DNA of 64,000 bases from Vulcanimicrobiota bacterium (GCA_003140215.1 PLJL01000004.1:323062-387061), one strand, 5' to 3'; counted from the stretch's first letter, positions 1-9,480 are shown. Notes: generated by a model not told the origin, from the sequence alone. Translations and numbers: made by a program.

Positions 1-2
1 TC

Positions 3-605
3 GGACCGCGACCGTGCCCGACCCAAGCGTCGCTGATCTCTCGGCGACAGTTGGCTCGTTGGATCACCGATCCGCGCTGCAAGCAATCGCAGCGCTCCAT
101 TCCGACGAAGCCGCGCCGTTCCATGAACACGGGCGAGGCCGGCGTCGCGGTGCAGAACTACTCCGCGCCCGGAAAAGCGCTGTTGGTTCAGTCGCGCGTG
201 AGCGTGCTCGCGCCGACGCGCGTCCCCACGAGCTGGGGCCGCGCAACCTACCCCACCGTGCAGCCCCTCAGAGACTACAAGCGCAACGTGCAAGTCGGCT
301 ACGACGTCGTGCTGGGCGGCCCGGGCTGCACCGGCGGGACGGCCTGCACGCAGGCCGACGTCTACGGCGAGAAGGCGCCGCCGATCGAGCAGACGCGGCT
401 CGACGGCAAGGTCGTGTCGACGCGACTTGCCGACGGCACGCCCGCGAAGTACGTCAACGGCCCGTGCGGCGCAAATTGCGCCGGCTCGTTCCAGCTCCAG
501 TTCGTCAAAGGCGGCTACGCCTACACGATCTCGATCAAAGGCGGCACGCTCGCCGACGGACTCCTAATTGCATCGTACTTGCGCCCCGTCGCTGCGCTGC
601 CGTAG
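3..605 (+). CDS. Hypothetical protein, 5' end outside window
   Basis: The frame is open from the left edge to a TAG at 603-605, so the gene may begin before the window. Internal candidate starts are TTG at 51 and ATG at 123; the latter gives 160 residues. I recognise no family. The visible part is rich in Gly, Thr and Val, with four cysteines in two pairs (GPGCTGGTAC and GPCGANC), which suggests disulfides in an exported protein, but no signal peptide is visible. It ends 64 bp before the sugar-binding protein on the same strand. The function is unknown. Confidence 0.5.
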   Translation, partial: GPRPCPTQASLISRRQLARWITDPRCKQSQRSIPTKPRRSMNTGEAGVAVQNYSAPGKALLVQSRVSVLAPTRVPTSWGRATYPTVQPLRDYKRNVQVGYDVVLGGPGCTGGTACTQADVYGEKAPPIEQTRLDGKVVSTRLADGTPAKYVNGPCGANCAGSFQLQFVKGGYAYTISIKGGTLADGLLIASYLRPVAALP

Positions 606-669
606 GAGGATACCGTCGGGCAACCCGGATAGTGTTCCCCCTCGCCCGTTTGAGAGGAAGTTCCGCGTG

Positions 670-1983
670 ATGCACCCCGATCGTCGAAAGTTCTTGCAAC
701 TCTCCGCCGCCGGCATCGGCGCCGGTGCGCTGGCGGGGGGCCTTCCCACACTCGCCTCCGCGGCTGACTCGCCGTTCAAGCCGGAGAAGGGCGCGTCGCT
801 GCAGCTGCTGCGCTGGACGGCGTTCGTCCCGAGCGATCAGACGATTTGGGACGAGAACACGAAGAAGTTCTCCGCCGCGACCGGCGTGCCGGTGTCGATC
901 CAGTCGCTGTCCTGGAACGACATGGGTCCGAAAGGCGCGCTCGCCGCGCAGGTCGGCTCCGGCCCGGACATCATCATGGGCTGGAACGACGACCCGTTCG
1001 TGTATCCGGACAAGCTGGTCGACATGACCGACCTCGTGGACAACATGGGCCGCGCGCATGGCGGGTGGTACGACAACGCGCGATCGTACTGCTACGATCA
1101 GGACGTCAAGCGCTGGGTGTCGCTTCCGGTCGGGTGCACCGGCAACGCGCTGAACTATCGCAAGAGCTGGGTCAAGGAAGCCGGCTACGCCGAGTTCCCC
1201 AAAGACCTTGACGGGATGCTGAAGCTCGCGCGCGTGCTGAAGAAGAACGGCCATCCGCCGGGCTTCGCGCTCGGCCACGCCGTCGGCGACGCGAACAGCT
1301 GGACCCATTGGATCCTGTGGGCGTACGGCGGCAAGCAGGCGAACCCCGACAACTCGATCGCGATCAACTCGGCCGAGACGGTCAACGCGCTCGAGTACGC
1401 CCGTCAGCTCTCCGAGACGTTCATCGACGGCGTTGCCGGCTGGGACGACTCCAGCAACAATAAGGCGTTTGCCGGCGGCAAAATCGGCATGACGATGAAC
1501 GGGATCAGCATCTGGTATAACGGGAAGAAAGACACGCCCGAGATCTTCCCCGACTTCGCCAACGTGACGCCGCCGATGGGACCCGTCAAGACGCCCACGG
1601 TCTCGAACAACTTCACCTCTGCGTTCATCTTCAAGTACAGCAAGTATCCGAACGCGGCCAAAGAGTATCTCCGCTTCATGCTCGACAAGCCGCAGGCGGA
1701 GCGTTGGGTCACCGAGATGAAGGGCTACGTCACGCCCGCCCTCAAGGCGTACGCCGATCTGCCGATCTGGACGTCCGACCCGAACATCACGCCGTATCGC
1801 GACGCCCTCGCGCACGCGAAGTACGACGGGTACAACGGCAAGCCGGGCAAGGCCGCCGCACAGGCGCTCGATGAGTTCGTGATCGTCGACATGTTCGCGG
1901 ACGTGTGTGTGAACAAGATGACGGCCAAGGACGCCGCCAAGAAGGCGGAAGGCAAGCTGCAGACGATTTACAAGCGGGCGTGA
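670..1983 (+). CDS. Sugar ABC transporter substrate-binding protein (family 1), Tat-exported
   Basis: A 437-residue extracellular solute-binding protein of the MalE/UgpB type, expected to capture a sugar or sugar derivative for the two permeases that follow. The N-terminus carries a Tat-like signal (RRKFLQLSAAG) with a hydrophobic stretch and an Ala-rich cleavage site (ASAAD) at about residue 34. ATG 670 is chosen over longer in-frame extensions because GAGAGGAAG lies about 10 nt upstream and the signal begins right after it; GTG at 667 is adjacent. Its stop overlaps the GTG of the first permease, so binding protein and permeases form one operon. The substrate cannot be read from sequence; the sugar-acid enzymes downstream suggest a sugar acid or glycoside. 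Confidence 0.9.
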   Translation: MHPDRRKFLQLSAAGIGAGALAGGLPTLASAADSPFKPEKGASLQLLRWTAFVPSDQTIWDENTKKFSAATGVPVSIQSLSWNDMGPKGALAAQVGSGPDIIMGWNDDPFVYPDKLVDMTDLVDNMGRAHGGWYDNARSYCYDQDVKRWVSLPVGCTGNALNYRKSWVKEAGYAEFPKDLDGMLKLARVLKKNGHPPGFALGHAVGDANSWTHWILWAYGGKQANPDNSIAINSAETVNALEYARQLSETFIDGVAGWDDSSNNKAFAGGKIGMTMNGISIWYNGKKDTPEIFPDFANVTPPMGPVKTPTVSNNFTSAFIFKYSKYPNAAKEYLRFMLDKPQAERWVTEMKGYVTPALKAYADLPIWTSDPNITPYRDALAHAKYDGYNGKPGKAAAQALDEFVIVDMFADVCVNKMTAKDAAKKAEGKLQTIYKRA

Positions 1984-2870
1984 CCTCGCGGGCGCCGCTG
2001 CTCGCGCGGCTCGATTCGCCGCGGGTGTTGGGCTATCTGCTCATCACGCCCGCGGCGATCATCTTGCTCGGGCTGCTCGCGTACCCGCTGCTGCTCGGTA
2101 TTTGGCTCAGCCTGACGACTGCTACGATCGGCAAAACCGGCGAGTTCGTCGGGCTGCAGAACTACGCGACGATCTTCGCCGACCCGATCTTCCGTGGGGC
2201 GGCGCTGTTCTCGGTCTTCTACACCGTCTGCGCCGAGTTCGGGAAGCTCCTCCTCGGGCTTACGCTCGCGCTGCTGCTCAACCAGCGGTTTCGCGGCTAC
2301 CGAATCTCACGCGCGCTCATGCTGTTGCCGTGGGTCGCGCCGACGGTGCTCTCCGCGCTGGCGTGGCTGTGGCTACTCGACCCGCAGTTCAGCGCGCTGA
2401 GCTGGCTGTTGATCCGGCTGCACCTGATCCACAGCAACATCGACTTCCTCGGCAGCGGCTGGGGCGCGCGATTCTCCCTGATCGTCGTGAACATCTGGCG
2501 CGGGCTGCCGTACTTTGCGATCGGCTACCTCGCGGGGCTGCAGGGGATCTCCAAGGACCTCTACGAGGCTGCTGCAATCGACGGCGCCGACGGGTGGCAG
2601 GCGTTCCGCCGCATCACCTGGCCGCTGCTGCTGCCGATCACCACGATCCTGGTCGCCTTCTCGTCGATCTTCACGCTGACCGATTTCCAGCTGATCTGGA
2701 CGATCACGCACGGCGGACCGACGGATGCCACGCAGGTCTTTACGACGCTTGCCTATCAGCGGGCGATCAGCGGCGGCCAACTCGGCGAAGGCGCGGCGAT
2801 CGCCGTTTCGCCGATCGTCTTCATGGTGATCTTAGCGTACTTTGTCGTCCGATCGGTGCGCGAGAAGTAA
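1980..2870 (+). CDS. Sugar ABC transporter permease (MalF/UgpA type)
   Basis: A 296-residue inner-membrane permease with six predicted membrane segments. The binding-protein-dependent transport EAA loop is visible as DLYEAAAIDGADGWQAF, about two thirds along, where the ATPase docks. GTG 1980 overlaps the stop of the binding-protein gene (GTGA), which implies translational coupling and fixes the start; the protein then begins TSRAPLLARLDSPR before the first membrane helix. The second permease starts one base after its stop. Family-1 carbohydrate importers pair two such subunits, and the missing ATPase is probably the one at 5501-6586. Confidence 0.9.
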   Translation: MTSRAPLLARLDSPRVLGYLLITPAAIILLGLLAYPLLLGIWLSLTTATIGKTGEFVGLQNYATIFADPIFRGAALFSVFYTVCAEFGKLLLGLTLALLLNQRFRGYRISRALMLLPWVAPTVLSALAWLWLLDPQFSALSWLLIRLHLIHSNIDFLGSGWGARFSLIVVNIWRGLPYFAIGYLAGLQGISKDLYEAAAIDGADGWQAFRRITWPLLLPITTILVAFSSIFTLTDFQLIWTITHGGPTDATQVFTTLAYQRAISGGQLGEGAAIAVSPIVFMVILAYFVVRSVREK

Positions 2871-2871
2871 C

Positions 2872-3690
2872 GTGCTGCGCCTGCTGAAGATCTACGTCCC
2901 ACTCGCGCTGTTCGGCGTGTTCCTGCTGCTGCCGTTCCTGTGGATGCTCCTAACGACGTTCAAGTCGAACCAGGAGCTGCTGAACACGCCCAACCCGTTC
3001 TGGGTCTTCCACGGCACGTTCTCGCACGTCACCGATCTGTTGACGCAGACGGCATACCTACAGTGGTTCGGCAACACGCTATTCGTCGCGGTGGCTTCGA
3101 CGGTCCTCAGCGTATTCGTCTCGTACATCACCGCCTACGCGATCATCCGGCTGCGCTTCCCGGGCTCCGAGGTCGTCAGCACGGCGATCTTCCTGGCCTA
3201 CATCGTGCCGCCGGCGATCCTGTTCATCCCGCTCGCGACGATCATCATCCAGCTGCACTGGTTCGACAAACTCTGGGCGCTCGTTCCGATCTACGCCACG
3301 TTCCTCGTGCCGTTCTGCACCTGGCTGTTGATCGGCTTCCTCAAGAACATCCCGCGCGAGCTCGAGGAGGCCGCGCGCGTCGACGGCGCGAGCAACATCG
3401 CGATTCTATGGCGGATCATCTTCCCGATCGCCGTGCCGGGCCTGATCTCGGCCGCGATCTTCTCGTTCACGCTTTCGTGGAATGAGTATCTCTACGCGCT
3501 CGTCTTCATGTCGTCGTCCGGCAACAAAACGGTTTCGGTCGGGATGACGAGCGAGCTGATCCGCGGCGACGTCTTCCAGTGGGGTCAACTCATGGCCGGC
3601 GCGCTGATCGGCGTCCTCCCCGCGATCCTAGTCTATTTCTTCTTCGTCGAATACTACGTCGCGGGACTGTCCGGCTCCGTCAAAGAATAG
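2872..3690 (+). CDS. Sugar ABC transporter permease (MalG/UgpE type)
   Basis: A 272-residue partner permease with six hydrophobic segments and the EAA-loop motif ELEEAARVDGASN. GTG 2872 is preferred: it lies one base beyond the previous stop and gives a short basic N-terminus (VLRLLKIYV) leading into the first helix, whereas a TTG at 2842 would add ten polar residues inside the upstream gene. It is the last plus-strand gene of the importer operon; the next gene, 10 bp away, is convergent. It forms the membrane channel with the 1980-2870 product. Confidence 0.9.
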   Translation: MLRLLKIYVPLALFGVFLLLPFLWMLLTTFKSNQELLNTPNPFWVFHGTFSHVTDLLTQTAYLQWFGNTLFVAVASTVLSVFVSYITAYAIIRLRFPGSEVVSTAIFLAYIVPPAILFIPLATIIIQLHWFDKLWALVPIYATFLVPFCTWLLIGFLKNIPRELEEAARVDGASNIAILWRIIFPIAVPGLISAAIFSFTLSWNEYLYALVFMSSSGNKTVSVGMTSELIRGDVFQWGQLMAGALIGVLPAILVYFFFVEYYVAGLSGSVKE

Positions 3691-3699
3691 CGCCTACTG

Positions 3700-5070
3700 T
3701 CACAGCGGTTGAATCCCCGGGACGCGGTACGTGCCGTCGAGCCCGCTCGGGCCCGGCCAATAGATGCGCAGCGTCACGACGAACGGGCCGGCCGGCGTGG
3801 GGAGCCAATTCGTCTGATCGCCGCTGGGCGCATCGTGCTGGATCGCCACGTCGATGGAACCATCGGCGTTCCGCCGCGCCGTCGTGTCGCGTAGGGTGTA
3901 GCGGTCGATCGAATTCGGCACGAGGTAGTGGTCCGGCGAGTAGACGGTCAGCGACCAAAAGGCATTCGCCGGCGGTAACGACCCGGCGGCGAAATGCATC
4001 GTGTAGCGGCGCGCACCCGAGAGCGGCGCACCGCTAGCGTCGACGCTGGTCTCCGGATACACGGCGTCCTCGGGGAGATTCGCTGCGAGCAGCGTCTTCG
4101 CGATGAAGGCCCGGTACGCGTAGTCGGTGCCGAAGCGGCCGGTATTTTTCGTCCAGCGCCAGCCGTTCGCGTGGGGAACCGAGGGCGCATCGTACCCGTC
4201 GAGCAGCGCCTTCCCCTCACGCACTCCGTCGTCGAGGGCCGCGACCCCGGCACCCAGCCCGCTGGGATCGAACGGCTTCCCGGCGGCGACGCCGATCTGC
4301 GCGAGCCGGGCGACGATCGGATCGTCCCCCACGTGCGGCGGATTGTTCGCCAGCCCGGCCGCGAGCAGCGAGAAAAACGTCGCGGCGTTCATCCCCGCGA
4401 TCAGCGACGGCGGCGTCGGCCCCGTGTCGATGTTCGGGTTCGCGAGCACCCCCGGCGGCGCCTGATACGATGCGTCGTAGTAGCTGTTGAGCGGAACGAT
4501 GGTGTACCGCTGCTGGATGCCCGTGATGACGCTTGCGTCGTCGCCGGCGCGGGGCCGCGTTCGCGCCAAGACCCACACGTCGTTCGTCGGCGAATTCACC
4601 AGCTTCAATTTCCTGGAGATCACCCCGTTCCAGCGGGGCCCGACGAGCGCGTAGTCGCCCGGCGCGGAGTTCGGGATCCGCGGCGTCGGGTCGGCGATCA
4701 CGTCGGTCCACGCGTCCATGACCTGCGCTACGAAATATCGGCCGCCGGCATCAGGAACGTGCAGCACCTGCGCTCCCCCGGAGAGGTCGACCCAGGCCGA
4801 CGAGTAGCGCGTATCGCCGTTGGGTGCGACGACGATCCGGAACGGCGGTGTCGGCGCGGACTGCATGTGGATGAACTGTCCGTTTGCGCGGCCGTTCGTC
4901 GCGATGCGCTTGGTGATCATCATGAGCACCAACGGATACCCGTAGATGAAACCGTCGCGTGCGATCCCGTGCACGTCGGGGCCATCCGCGGCACCCGCGC
5001 GAGGCGGGCCGAGCAGCCCGAGCACCAGGATCGACGCGAGCAACCCCCTCAGAACGCGTTTCACCACCAT
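3700..5070 (-). CDS. DUF1254/DUF1214 domain exported protein
   Basis: A 456-residue protein with an N-terminal signal peptide (VLRGLLASILVLGLLG, cleavage near PPRAGA). DUF1254 follows (DGFIYGYPLVLMM, then a WVDLSGG region around residue 95) and then DUF1214 in the C-terminal third (FWSLTVYSPDHYLVPN, RYTLRDTT, NWLPTPAGPF). The family is widespread and biochemically poorly defined; it is usually periplasmic. ATG 5070 is chosen because GGAGGAG sits six bases upstream, while an in-frame start at 5112 has no such site. It separates the sugar permeases from a sugar-type ATPase and is oriented like the latter, but no functional link is shown. Confidence 0.85.
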   Translation of the reverse strand: MVVKRVLRGLLASILVLGLLGPPRAGAADGPDVHGIARDGFIYGYPLVLMMITKRIATNGRANGQFIHMQSAPTPPFRIVVAPNGDTRYSSAWVDLSGGAQVLHVPDAGGRYFVAQVMDAWTDVIADPTPRIPNSAPGDYALVGPRWNGVISRKLKLVNSPTNDVWVLARTRPRAGDDASVITGIQQRYTIVPLNSYYDASYQAPPGVLANPNIDTGPTPPSLIAGMNAATFFSLLAAGLANNPPHVGDDPIVARLAQIGVAAGKPFDPSGLGAGVAALDDGVREGKALLDGYDAPSVPHANGWRWTKNTGRFGTDYAYRAFIAKTLLAANLPEDAVYPETSVDASGAPLSGARRYTMHFAAGSLPPANAFWSLTVYSPDHYLVPNSIDRYTLRDTTARRNADGSIDVAIQHDAPSGDQTNWLPTPAGPFVVTLRIYWPGPSGLDGTYRVPGIQPL

Positions 5071-5136
5071 ACCGTTCTCCTCCAACCCCAGGAGGCGCGG
5101 GTCCACGACCATTCTCCTGCGAATCGGGATCCGCCC

Positions 5137-5472
5137 ATGAACCAGAACCGCTGGCTCGGCATTCCCCTATCGCTCCTGTTCGGCTTCGCCGTCTGGACTG
5201 CGCTCGCGTTGGGCACGGGCGGCCGATCCTGCACCGACAATTTCGAGTGGTGGGCGGCCTGGCTGTACTACTCGGACGAGACGATTTTTCTCTTCGTGCT
5301 GTGGCTGCCCATCGTCTTCGTGGTCGCAGCCGTCGCGTACTTCGGCGCAACGAGGATACGCGCTTTGCGTCATCCCATCGTACGACTCGTCGTGGCGCTC
5401 ATCGTCCTTGCACTCGTCTTCGGCCTGGGGGCGCTGCTCACGCACAATACGGAGCGTTGCCCGGATTTCTAG
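5137..5472 (+). CDS. Small membrane protein, three hydrophobic segments
   Basis: A 111-residue protein beginning MNQNRWLGIPL. Hydrophobic stretches lie at about residues 8-25, 48-70 and 83-100, and there are polar loops with two cysteines (near residues 32 and 108). I recognise no family. It is divergent from the DUF1254 gene (66 bp between starts) and convergent with the ATPase gene 28 bp downstream. Only a weak purine stretch precedes the ATG. A long frame in the same phase extends upstream but is antisense to DUF1254 and is not credible as coding. Confidence 0.55.
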   Translation: MNQNRWLGIPLSLLFGFAVWTALALGTGGRSCTDNFEWWAAWLYYSDETIFLFVLWLPIVFVVAAVAYFGATRIRALRHPIVRLVVALIVLALVFGLGALLTHNTERCPDF

Positions 5473-5500
5473 CGTCGCCGCGTGTCGGCGTACCTGAGCG

Positions 5501-6586
5501 CTAGAAGTACGCGGCGCCGCTCGCTGTGTCAAAGAGGTGCATGCGCTTGGCGTTGATCCCCAGCGCGATCGCGTCGCCCGATGCGACGGTCGCTTCCGCC
5601 GACGCGCGGGCGGTGACGCGCTCGCCGTCGCAGGTGAAGTAGAGCACCTGCTCCGAGCCGAGCGGCTCGACCACGTCGACGACCGCGGCGATCGAACCGG
5701 CCTCGTCGGCATGCAGCGAGATGTCTTCGGGCCTCACGCCCAGCGTGACGGCCTGCGCGTGCGCGGCGTCGAGCACCGCGCGCCGTTCGTTGGGGATGCG
5801 AACCGAGAACGACGGCCCGCGCGCGTAGAGCGCGCCGTTCTCCGCTTGGAGCTTGCAGGGCAGAAAGCTCATCGTCGGTGAGCCGATGAACCCGGCCACG
5901 AACTGGTTGGCCGGCCGGTCGTACACTTCTTGAGGCGGCGCGACTTGTTGCACGACGCCGTCCTTCATCACCACGATGCGGTGGCCCATCGTCATCGCCT
6001 CGACCTGATCGTGGGTGACGTAGATCATCGTCGTCGCGACGCGCTTGTGCAGCTTGACGATCTCCGAGCGCGTTTGCACCCGCAGCTTCGCGTCGAGGTT
6101 CGAGAGCGGCTCGTCCATGAGGAACACGGCCGGGTGGCGCACGATCGCGCGCCCGAGCGCCGCGCGCTGGCGCTGTCCGCCCGACATCTCCTTGGGCTTG
6201 CGCTTGAGCAGCGGGCCCAGGCCGAGGATCTCGGCGGCCTCCTTCACGCGCTCGTCGATCTGCGCGGCGGGGACCTTGCGCATCTTGAGCCCGAATGCCA
6301 TGTTGTCGTAGACGTTCATGTGCGGATAGAGAGCGTAGTTCTGGAACACCATCGCGATGTCGCGGTCTTTGGGTCCCAGATCGTTGACCCGCCGGTCGCC
6401 GATGAAGATGTCCCCGCCGCTCATCGTTTCGAGTCCGGCGATCATGCGCAGCGTCGTCGACTTGCCGCAGCCCGACGGCCCGACCAGCACAAGGAACTCG
6501 CGGTCCGCGATCTCGAGCGTGACGTCGTCGACGACGACGGTATCACCGAACGTTTTGCTGACCGACTGCAGCCGCACCGAGGCCAT
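5501..6586 (-). CDS. Sugar ABC transporter ATP-binding protein (MalK/UgpC type)
   Basis: A 361-residue cytoplasmic ATPase. Walker A (GPSGCGKST) is at about residues 36-44, followed by a Q-loop (VFQNYALYPHM), ABC signature (MSGGQRQR), Walker B (VFLMDEP), D-loop (SNLDAKLR) and H-loop (YVTHDQ). The extra C-terminal regulatory (TOBE/MalK) domain typical of CUT1 importers is present (GVRPEDI, then GSEQVLYF). It has no permease next to it in the same direction, so it most likely powers the 1980-3690 permeases on the opposite strand; MalK-type ATPases are often shared between importers. It lies downstream of the minus-strand dehydratase and RraA genes and may be cotranscribed with them. Confidence 0.92.
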   Translation of the reverse strand: MASVRLQSVSKTFGDTVVVDDVTLEIADREFLVLVGPSGCGKSTTLRMIAGLETMSGGDIFIGDRRVNDLGPKDRDIAMVFQNYALYPHMNVYDNMAFGLKMRKVPAAQIDERVKEAAEILGLGPLLKRKPKEMSGGQRQRAALGRAIVRHPAVFLMDEPLSNLDAKLRVQTRSEIVKLHKRVATTMIYVTHDQVEAMTMGHRIVVMKDGVVQQVAPPQEVYDRPANQFVAGFIGSPTMSFLPCKLQAENGALYARGPSFSVRIPNERRAVLDAAHAQAVTLGVRPEDISLHADEAGSIAAVVDVVEPLGSEQVLYFTCDGERVTARASAEATVASGDAIALGINAKRMHLFDTASGAAYF

Positions 6587-6623
6587 GCCGCCTCCTTTTG
6601 CGTCGCCCTCGCCGAGCCTTCCG

Positions 6624-7295
6624 TCAGGGCTGAAGTCGCTTGAGCTCCTCGAGCGCGAAGTCGGGCGACTGGCACAGCGAGATGATCGTGCGCTCGTGCG
6701 CGATGATCTTCTCGGCTGCCTCGGGGATCGCGCGAGCGATGTCGAGCGGGATGACCTGTACGCCGTGACGGTCGGCGTGGATCAAGTCGCCGGTGCGCAC
6801 CTTGAGACCGCCGATCTTCACGGGCTTGCCGAAGTCGAGCATGTGCACGTAGGCGTGCGACACCATGACCGACCCCGCGTAGTAGTGGAATCCCAACGGC
6901 TCGACTTCGCGCAGATCGCGCACGCCGCCGTTGGTCACGGTGCCCACGCAGTGCAGCGCCTTGTGGATGTTCGACTGCACCTCGCCCCAGAACGCGCCGA
7001 CGGGCGGCTCGTCGACGTCAAGGATCACCGCAACGCGCGGCGCGGGCACCGCGGCGATCGCATCCCACCAACCGTGGCGCGAGTAGCTTCCCTTGCCGGC
7101 TTTGCTCGCGCGCGCTCGGGCGGTCACGGCGTAGCCGATCATCACGCCCAGATCGGGGAAGAGGCTCTTGATCTCGGGCGACATGAAGCCCGCCGTGCGC
7201 GGCCGCACGTCGAACGTCTCGATCGCGTTGGCGACCGTGGGGGTGTCATAGCGGCGTAGCGCTTCGAGCTCTTCGAGGGTGAGTGGCTCAGTCAT
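6624..7295 (-). CDS. RraA-family protein (aldolase-like)
   Basis: A 223-residue member of the RraA / HMG-aldolase-like fold. Visible signatures are GAFWGEV, the VTNGGVRDLREV segment that contributes metal/substrate residues in this family, and the C-terminal GDLIHADRHGVQVIP. Family members include 4-hydroxy-4-methyl-2-oxoglutarate aldolases, the RNase E inhibitor RraA and uncharacterised enzymes of sugar-acid operons. Here the gene is 2 bp downstream of a sugar-acid dehydratase, so a retro-aldol or decarboxylase step on a 2-keto acid is a better guess than RNase E regulation. Start ATG 7295. Confidence 0.85.
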   Translation of the reverse strand: MTEPLTLEELEALRRYDTPTVANAIETFDVRPRTAGFMSPEIKSLFPDLGVMIGYAVTARARASKAGKGSYSRHGWWDAIAAVPAPRVAVILDVDEPPVGAFWGEVQSNIHKALHCVGTVTNGGVRDLREVEPLGFHYYAGSVMVSHAYVHMLDFGKPVKIGGLKVRTGDLIHADRHGVQVIPLDIARAIPEAAEKIIAHERTIISLCQSPDFALEELKRLQP

Positions 7296-7297
7296 CG

Positions 7298-9007
7298 TCA
7301 GTGCATCTCTCTCGCGACGCGCGAGCCGCTGGTGCCGACGAGGAAGTCGAAGTCGGCGCCGCGCTCAGCGCCCAGCACGTGTTCGGTGTAGAGCTTGGCG
7401 TACCCGCGCTCGTACGCGGGCGGTTGCGGTCGCCAGGCCGCGCGCCGGCGCGTCAGCTCCGCGTCGTCGACGAGCACGTCGAGCCTCCGGTTGGGCACGT
7501 CGAGCGCGATCGGATCGCCGTTCTGCACCAGCGCGAGCGGTCCGCCCACCGCGGCTTCGGGCGACGTGTGCAGCACCACCGTCCCATATGCGGTGCCGCT
7601 CATGCGCGCGTCGGAGATGCGCACCATGTCGGTGATCCCCTTGGCGAGGATCTTGGGTGGGAGCGGCAGGTTCCCGGTCTCGGGCATCCCGGGGTATCCG
7701 CGCGGGCCCGCGCCTTTGAGCACCATCACGCAGGTTTCGTCGATGTCGAGATCAGGATCGTCGATGCGCGCTTTGAAATCCTCGATCGTTTCGAACACGA
7801 CGGCGCGCCCGCGGTGCGTCAGCAACGCCGGGGTCGCCGCGGACGGTTTGATTACCGCGCCGTTGGGCGCCAGGTTGCCGCGCAGCACGGCGATCCCCGC
7901 CTGCGTCTTGACCGGTGCGTCGAAGGGGCGAATCACCTCGCGGTTCCAGCACGGCGCGTCGGCGGTCGCCGCGCCGATCGTGGTGCCGTCGACGGTGAGC
8001 GCGTCGCGGTGGATGCGCTCGCCCAGCTCGCGCACGACCGCCGGAACGCCGCCGGCGTAGTAGAAGTCTTCCATGAGAAAGCGGCCCGACGGCTGCAGGT
8101 CGACCAGCAGCGGCAAATCGTGTCCGAGCCGGTCGAAGTCGTCGAGCGTCAGCGGCACCCCGACGCGCCCGGCGATCGCCAGGAGATGGACGACGGCGTT
8201 GGTCGAGCCGCCGATCGCGGCGTTGACGCGAATCGCGTTCTCGAACGCCTCGCGAGTGAGAATCTGCGACATGCGCACGTCGGAGCGCACCAGCTCGACG
8301 ATGCGCCGCCCGGCGAGTTGCGCGAGCGCGTAGCGCCGCGAGTCGACCGCCGGGATCGCCGCGTTGCCCGTCGGCGCGATCCCCAGCGCCTCGGCCATGC
8401 TGGCCATCGTCGACGCGGTGCCCATCGTCATGCAGTGGCCGTTGCTGCGCGATTGGCAGGCCTCGGCCTCGAAGAAATCGGGCCAGGTCATATTTCCGGC
8501 CCGCACCTCTTCGGAGAACTTCCATACCATCGTCCCCGAGCCGATGTCGCCGCCGCGATACTTGCCGTTGAGCATCGGACCGCCCGTGACCATGATCGCG
8601 GGCAGATCGACGCTGGCCGCGCCCATCAACTGCGCCGGCGTCGTCTTGTCGCAGCCGCTGAGCAGCACCACGCCGTCGATCGGGTTGGCGCGGATCGATT
8701 CCTCGACGTCCATGCTCATGAGGTTGCGGAACAGCATCGTGGTGGGCCGCATGTACGTCTCGCCCAACGAGATGGTCGGAAACTCCAGCGGCCACCCGCC
8801 GGCCTCCCACACGCCGCGCTTCACCGACTCCGCCACGCGCCGCAAGTGAACGTTGCACGAGGTCAGCTCCGACCACGAGTTGCAGATCCCGATGACCGGG
8901 CGCCCGTCGAAGACGTCGGGCGCGAAGCCCTCGGCGCGCATCCAGCTGCGGTGGATGAACCCGTCGCGATCCTGTTTGCCCCACCACTCCTGGCTGCGTA
9001 GTTTCAT
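7298..9007 (-). CDS. IlvD/Edd-family sugar-acid dehydratase
   Basis: About 569 residues, the usual length of aldonate dehydratases (L-arabonate, D-xylonate, galactonate type) in the IlvD/Edd family. These enzymes dehydrate a sugar acid to its 2-keto-3-deoxy product using an Fe-S cluster and Mg2+. The N-terminus (LRSQEWWGKQDRDGFIHRSW) resembles arabonate dehydratases rather than dihydroxyacid dehydratase. Likely cluster/active-site segments are GICNSW, SGCDKTTPAQ and EACQSRSNGHCMTMG; INAAIGGSTNAV-like sequence follows. ATG 9007 is preferred over GTG 9010: AAAGG is correctly spaced, and it overlaps the upstream stop as TGATG. It heads into rraA-like with a 2 bp gap. The exact substrate is not determinable. 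Confidence 0.9.
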   Translation of the reverse strand: MKLRSQEWWGKQDRDGFIHRSWMRAEGFAPDVFDGRPVIGICNSWSELTSCNVHLRRVAESVKRGVWEAGGWPLEFPTISLGETYMRPTTMLFRNLMSMDVEESIRANPIDGVVLLSGCDKTTPAQLMGAASVDLPAIMVTGGPMLNGKYRGGDIGSGTMVWKFSEEVRAGNMTWPDFFEAEACQSRSNGHCMTMGTASTMASMAEALGIAPTGNAAIPAVDSRRYALAQLAGRRIVELVRSDVRMSQILTREAFENAIRVNAAIGGSTNAVVHLLAIAGRVGVPLTLDDFDRLGHDLPLLVDLQPSGRFLMEDFYYAGGVPAVVRELGERIHRDALTVDGTTIGAATADAPCWNREVIRPFDAPVKTQAGIAVLRGNLAPNGAVIKPSAATPALLTHRGRAVVFETIEDFKARIDDPDLDIDETCVMVLKGAGPRGYPGMPETGNLPLPPKILAKGITDMVRISDARMSGTAYGTVVLHTSPEAAVGGPLALVQNGDPIALDVPNRRLDVLVDDAELTRRRAAWRPQPPAYERGYAKLYTEHVLGAERGADFDFLVGTSGSRVAREMH

Positions 9008-9480
9008 CACTGACCTTTCCGGGACGGGGCGGGGCGGCGCGGACGCTGCTTCGCCGAGATCGATTTAATGACGATACGGTGCGGTTGCGCCGGATCGAAC
9101 GGCTGCGCGGCGCGCGCCAGCGCCTCGGCCATCAGCGCGCGAACCGGCGGCGCGTCGAGCCTCTGCGGATCGTCCAAGACGATCCTGCGGACGACCTTCC
9201 CGTCACCGAGGAGCAGCTTGTCGGGATCGAACAGTTCGGCGCCGTTGAGAAAGTACAGCGTGACCCAGCGCGGATAGAGCGCGATGGAGAAGATCGCTTC
9301 GGAGACGCGCTCGGTCGGGCCGAACCCGATGACCGCCGCGCCGTAGTTGTCGTACACCATTTCCACGGCGCCCGGAAGCAGTGCGCGCATCTTGGCCAGC
9401 GCGGCGTGCGCCAGCTCCGCGATCTCCGGGCTGTACTTCGCGATGAATCCGGCCAGCGCGTCTTCGGGCGAGGGTTTCAT
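9007..9480 (-). CDS. DUF1801 domain protein
   Basis: A 157-residue protein of the DUF1801/YdhG type, recognised from VYDNYGAAVIGFGPTERVS and the ALYPRWVTLYFLNGAEL region. A basic tail follows (SAKQRPRRPAPSRKGQ). The family has no firmly established biochemical role. ATG 9480 gives the family-typical N-terminus; an earlier in-frame start at 9507 would overlap the divergent SDR start. Its stop overlaps the dehydratase start by one base, so translation of the dehydratase may be coupled to it. Only 25 bp separate it from the divergent SDR gene, so the promoters must overlap one or both reading frames. Confidence 0.75.
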   Translation of the reverse strand: MKPSPEDALAGFIAKYSPEIAELAHAALAKMRALLPGAVEMVYDNYGAAVIGFGPTERVSEAIFSIALYPRWVTLYFLNGAELFDPDKLLLGDGKVVRRIVLDDPQRLDAPPVRALMAEALARAAQPFDPAQPHRIVIKSISAKQRPRRPAPSRKGQ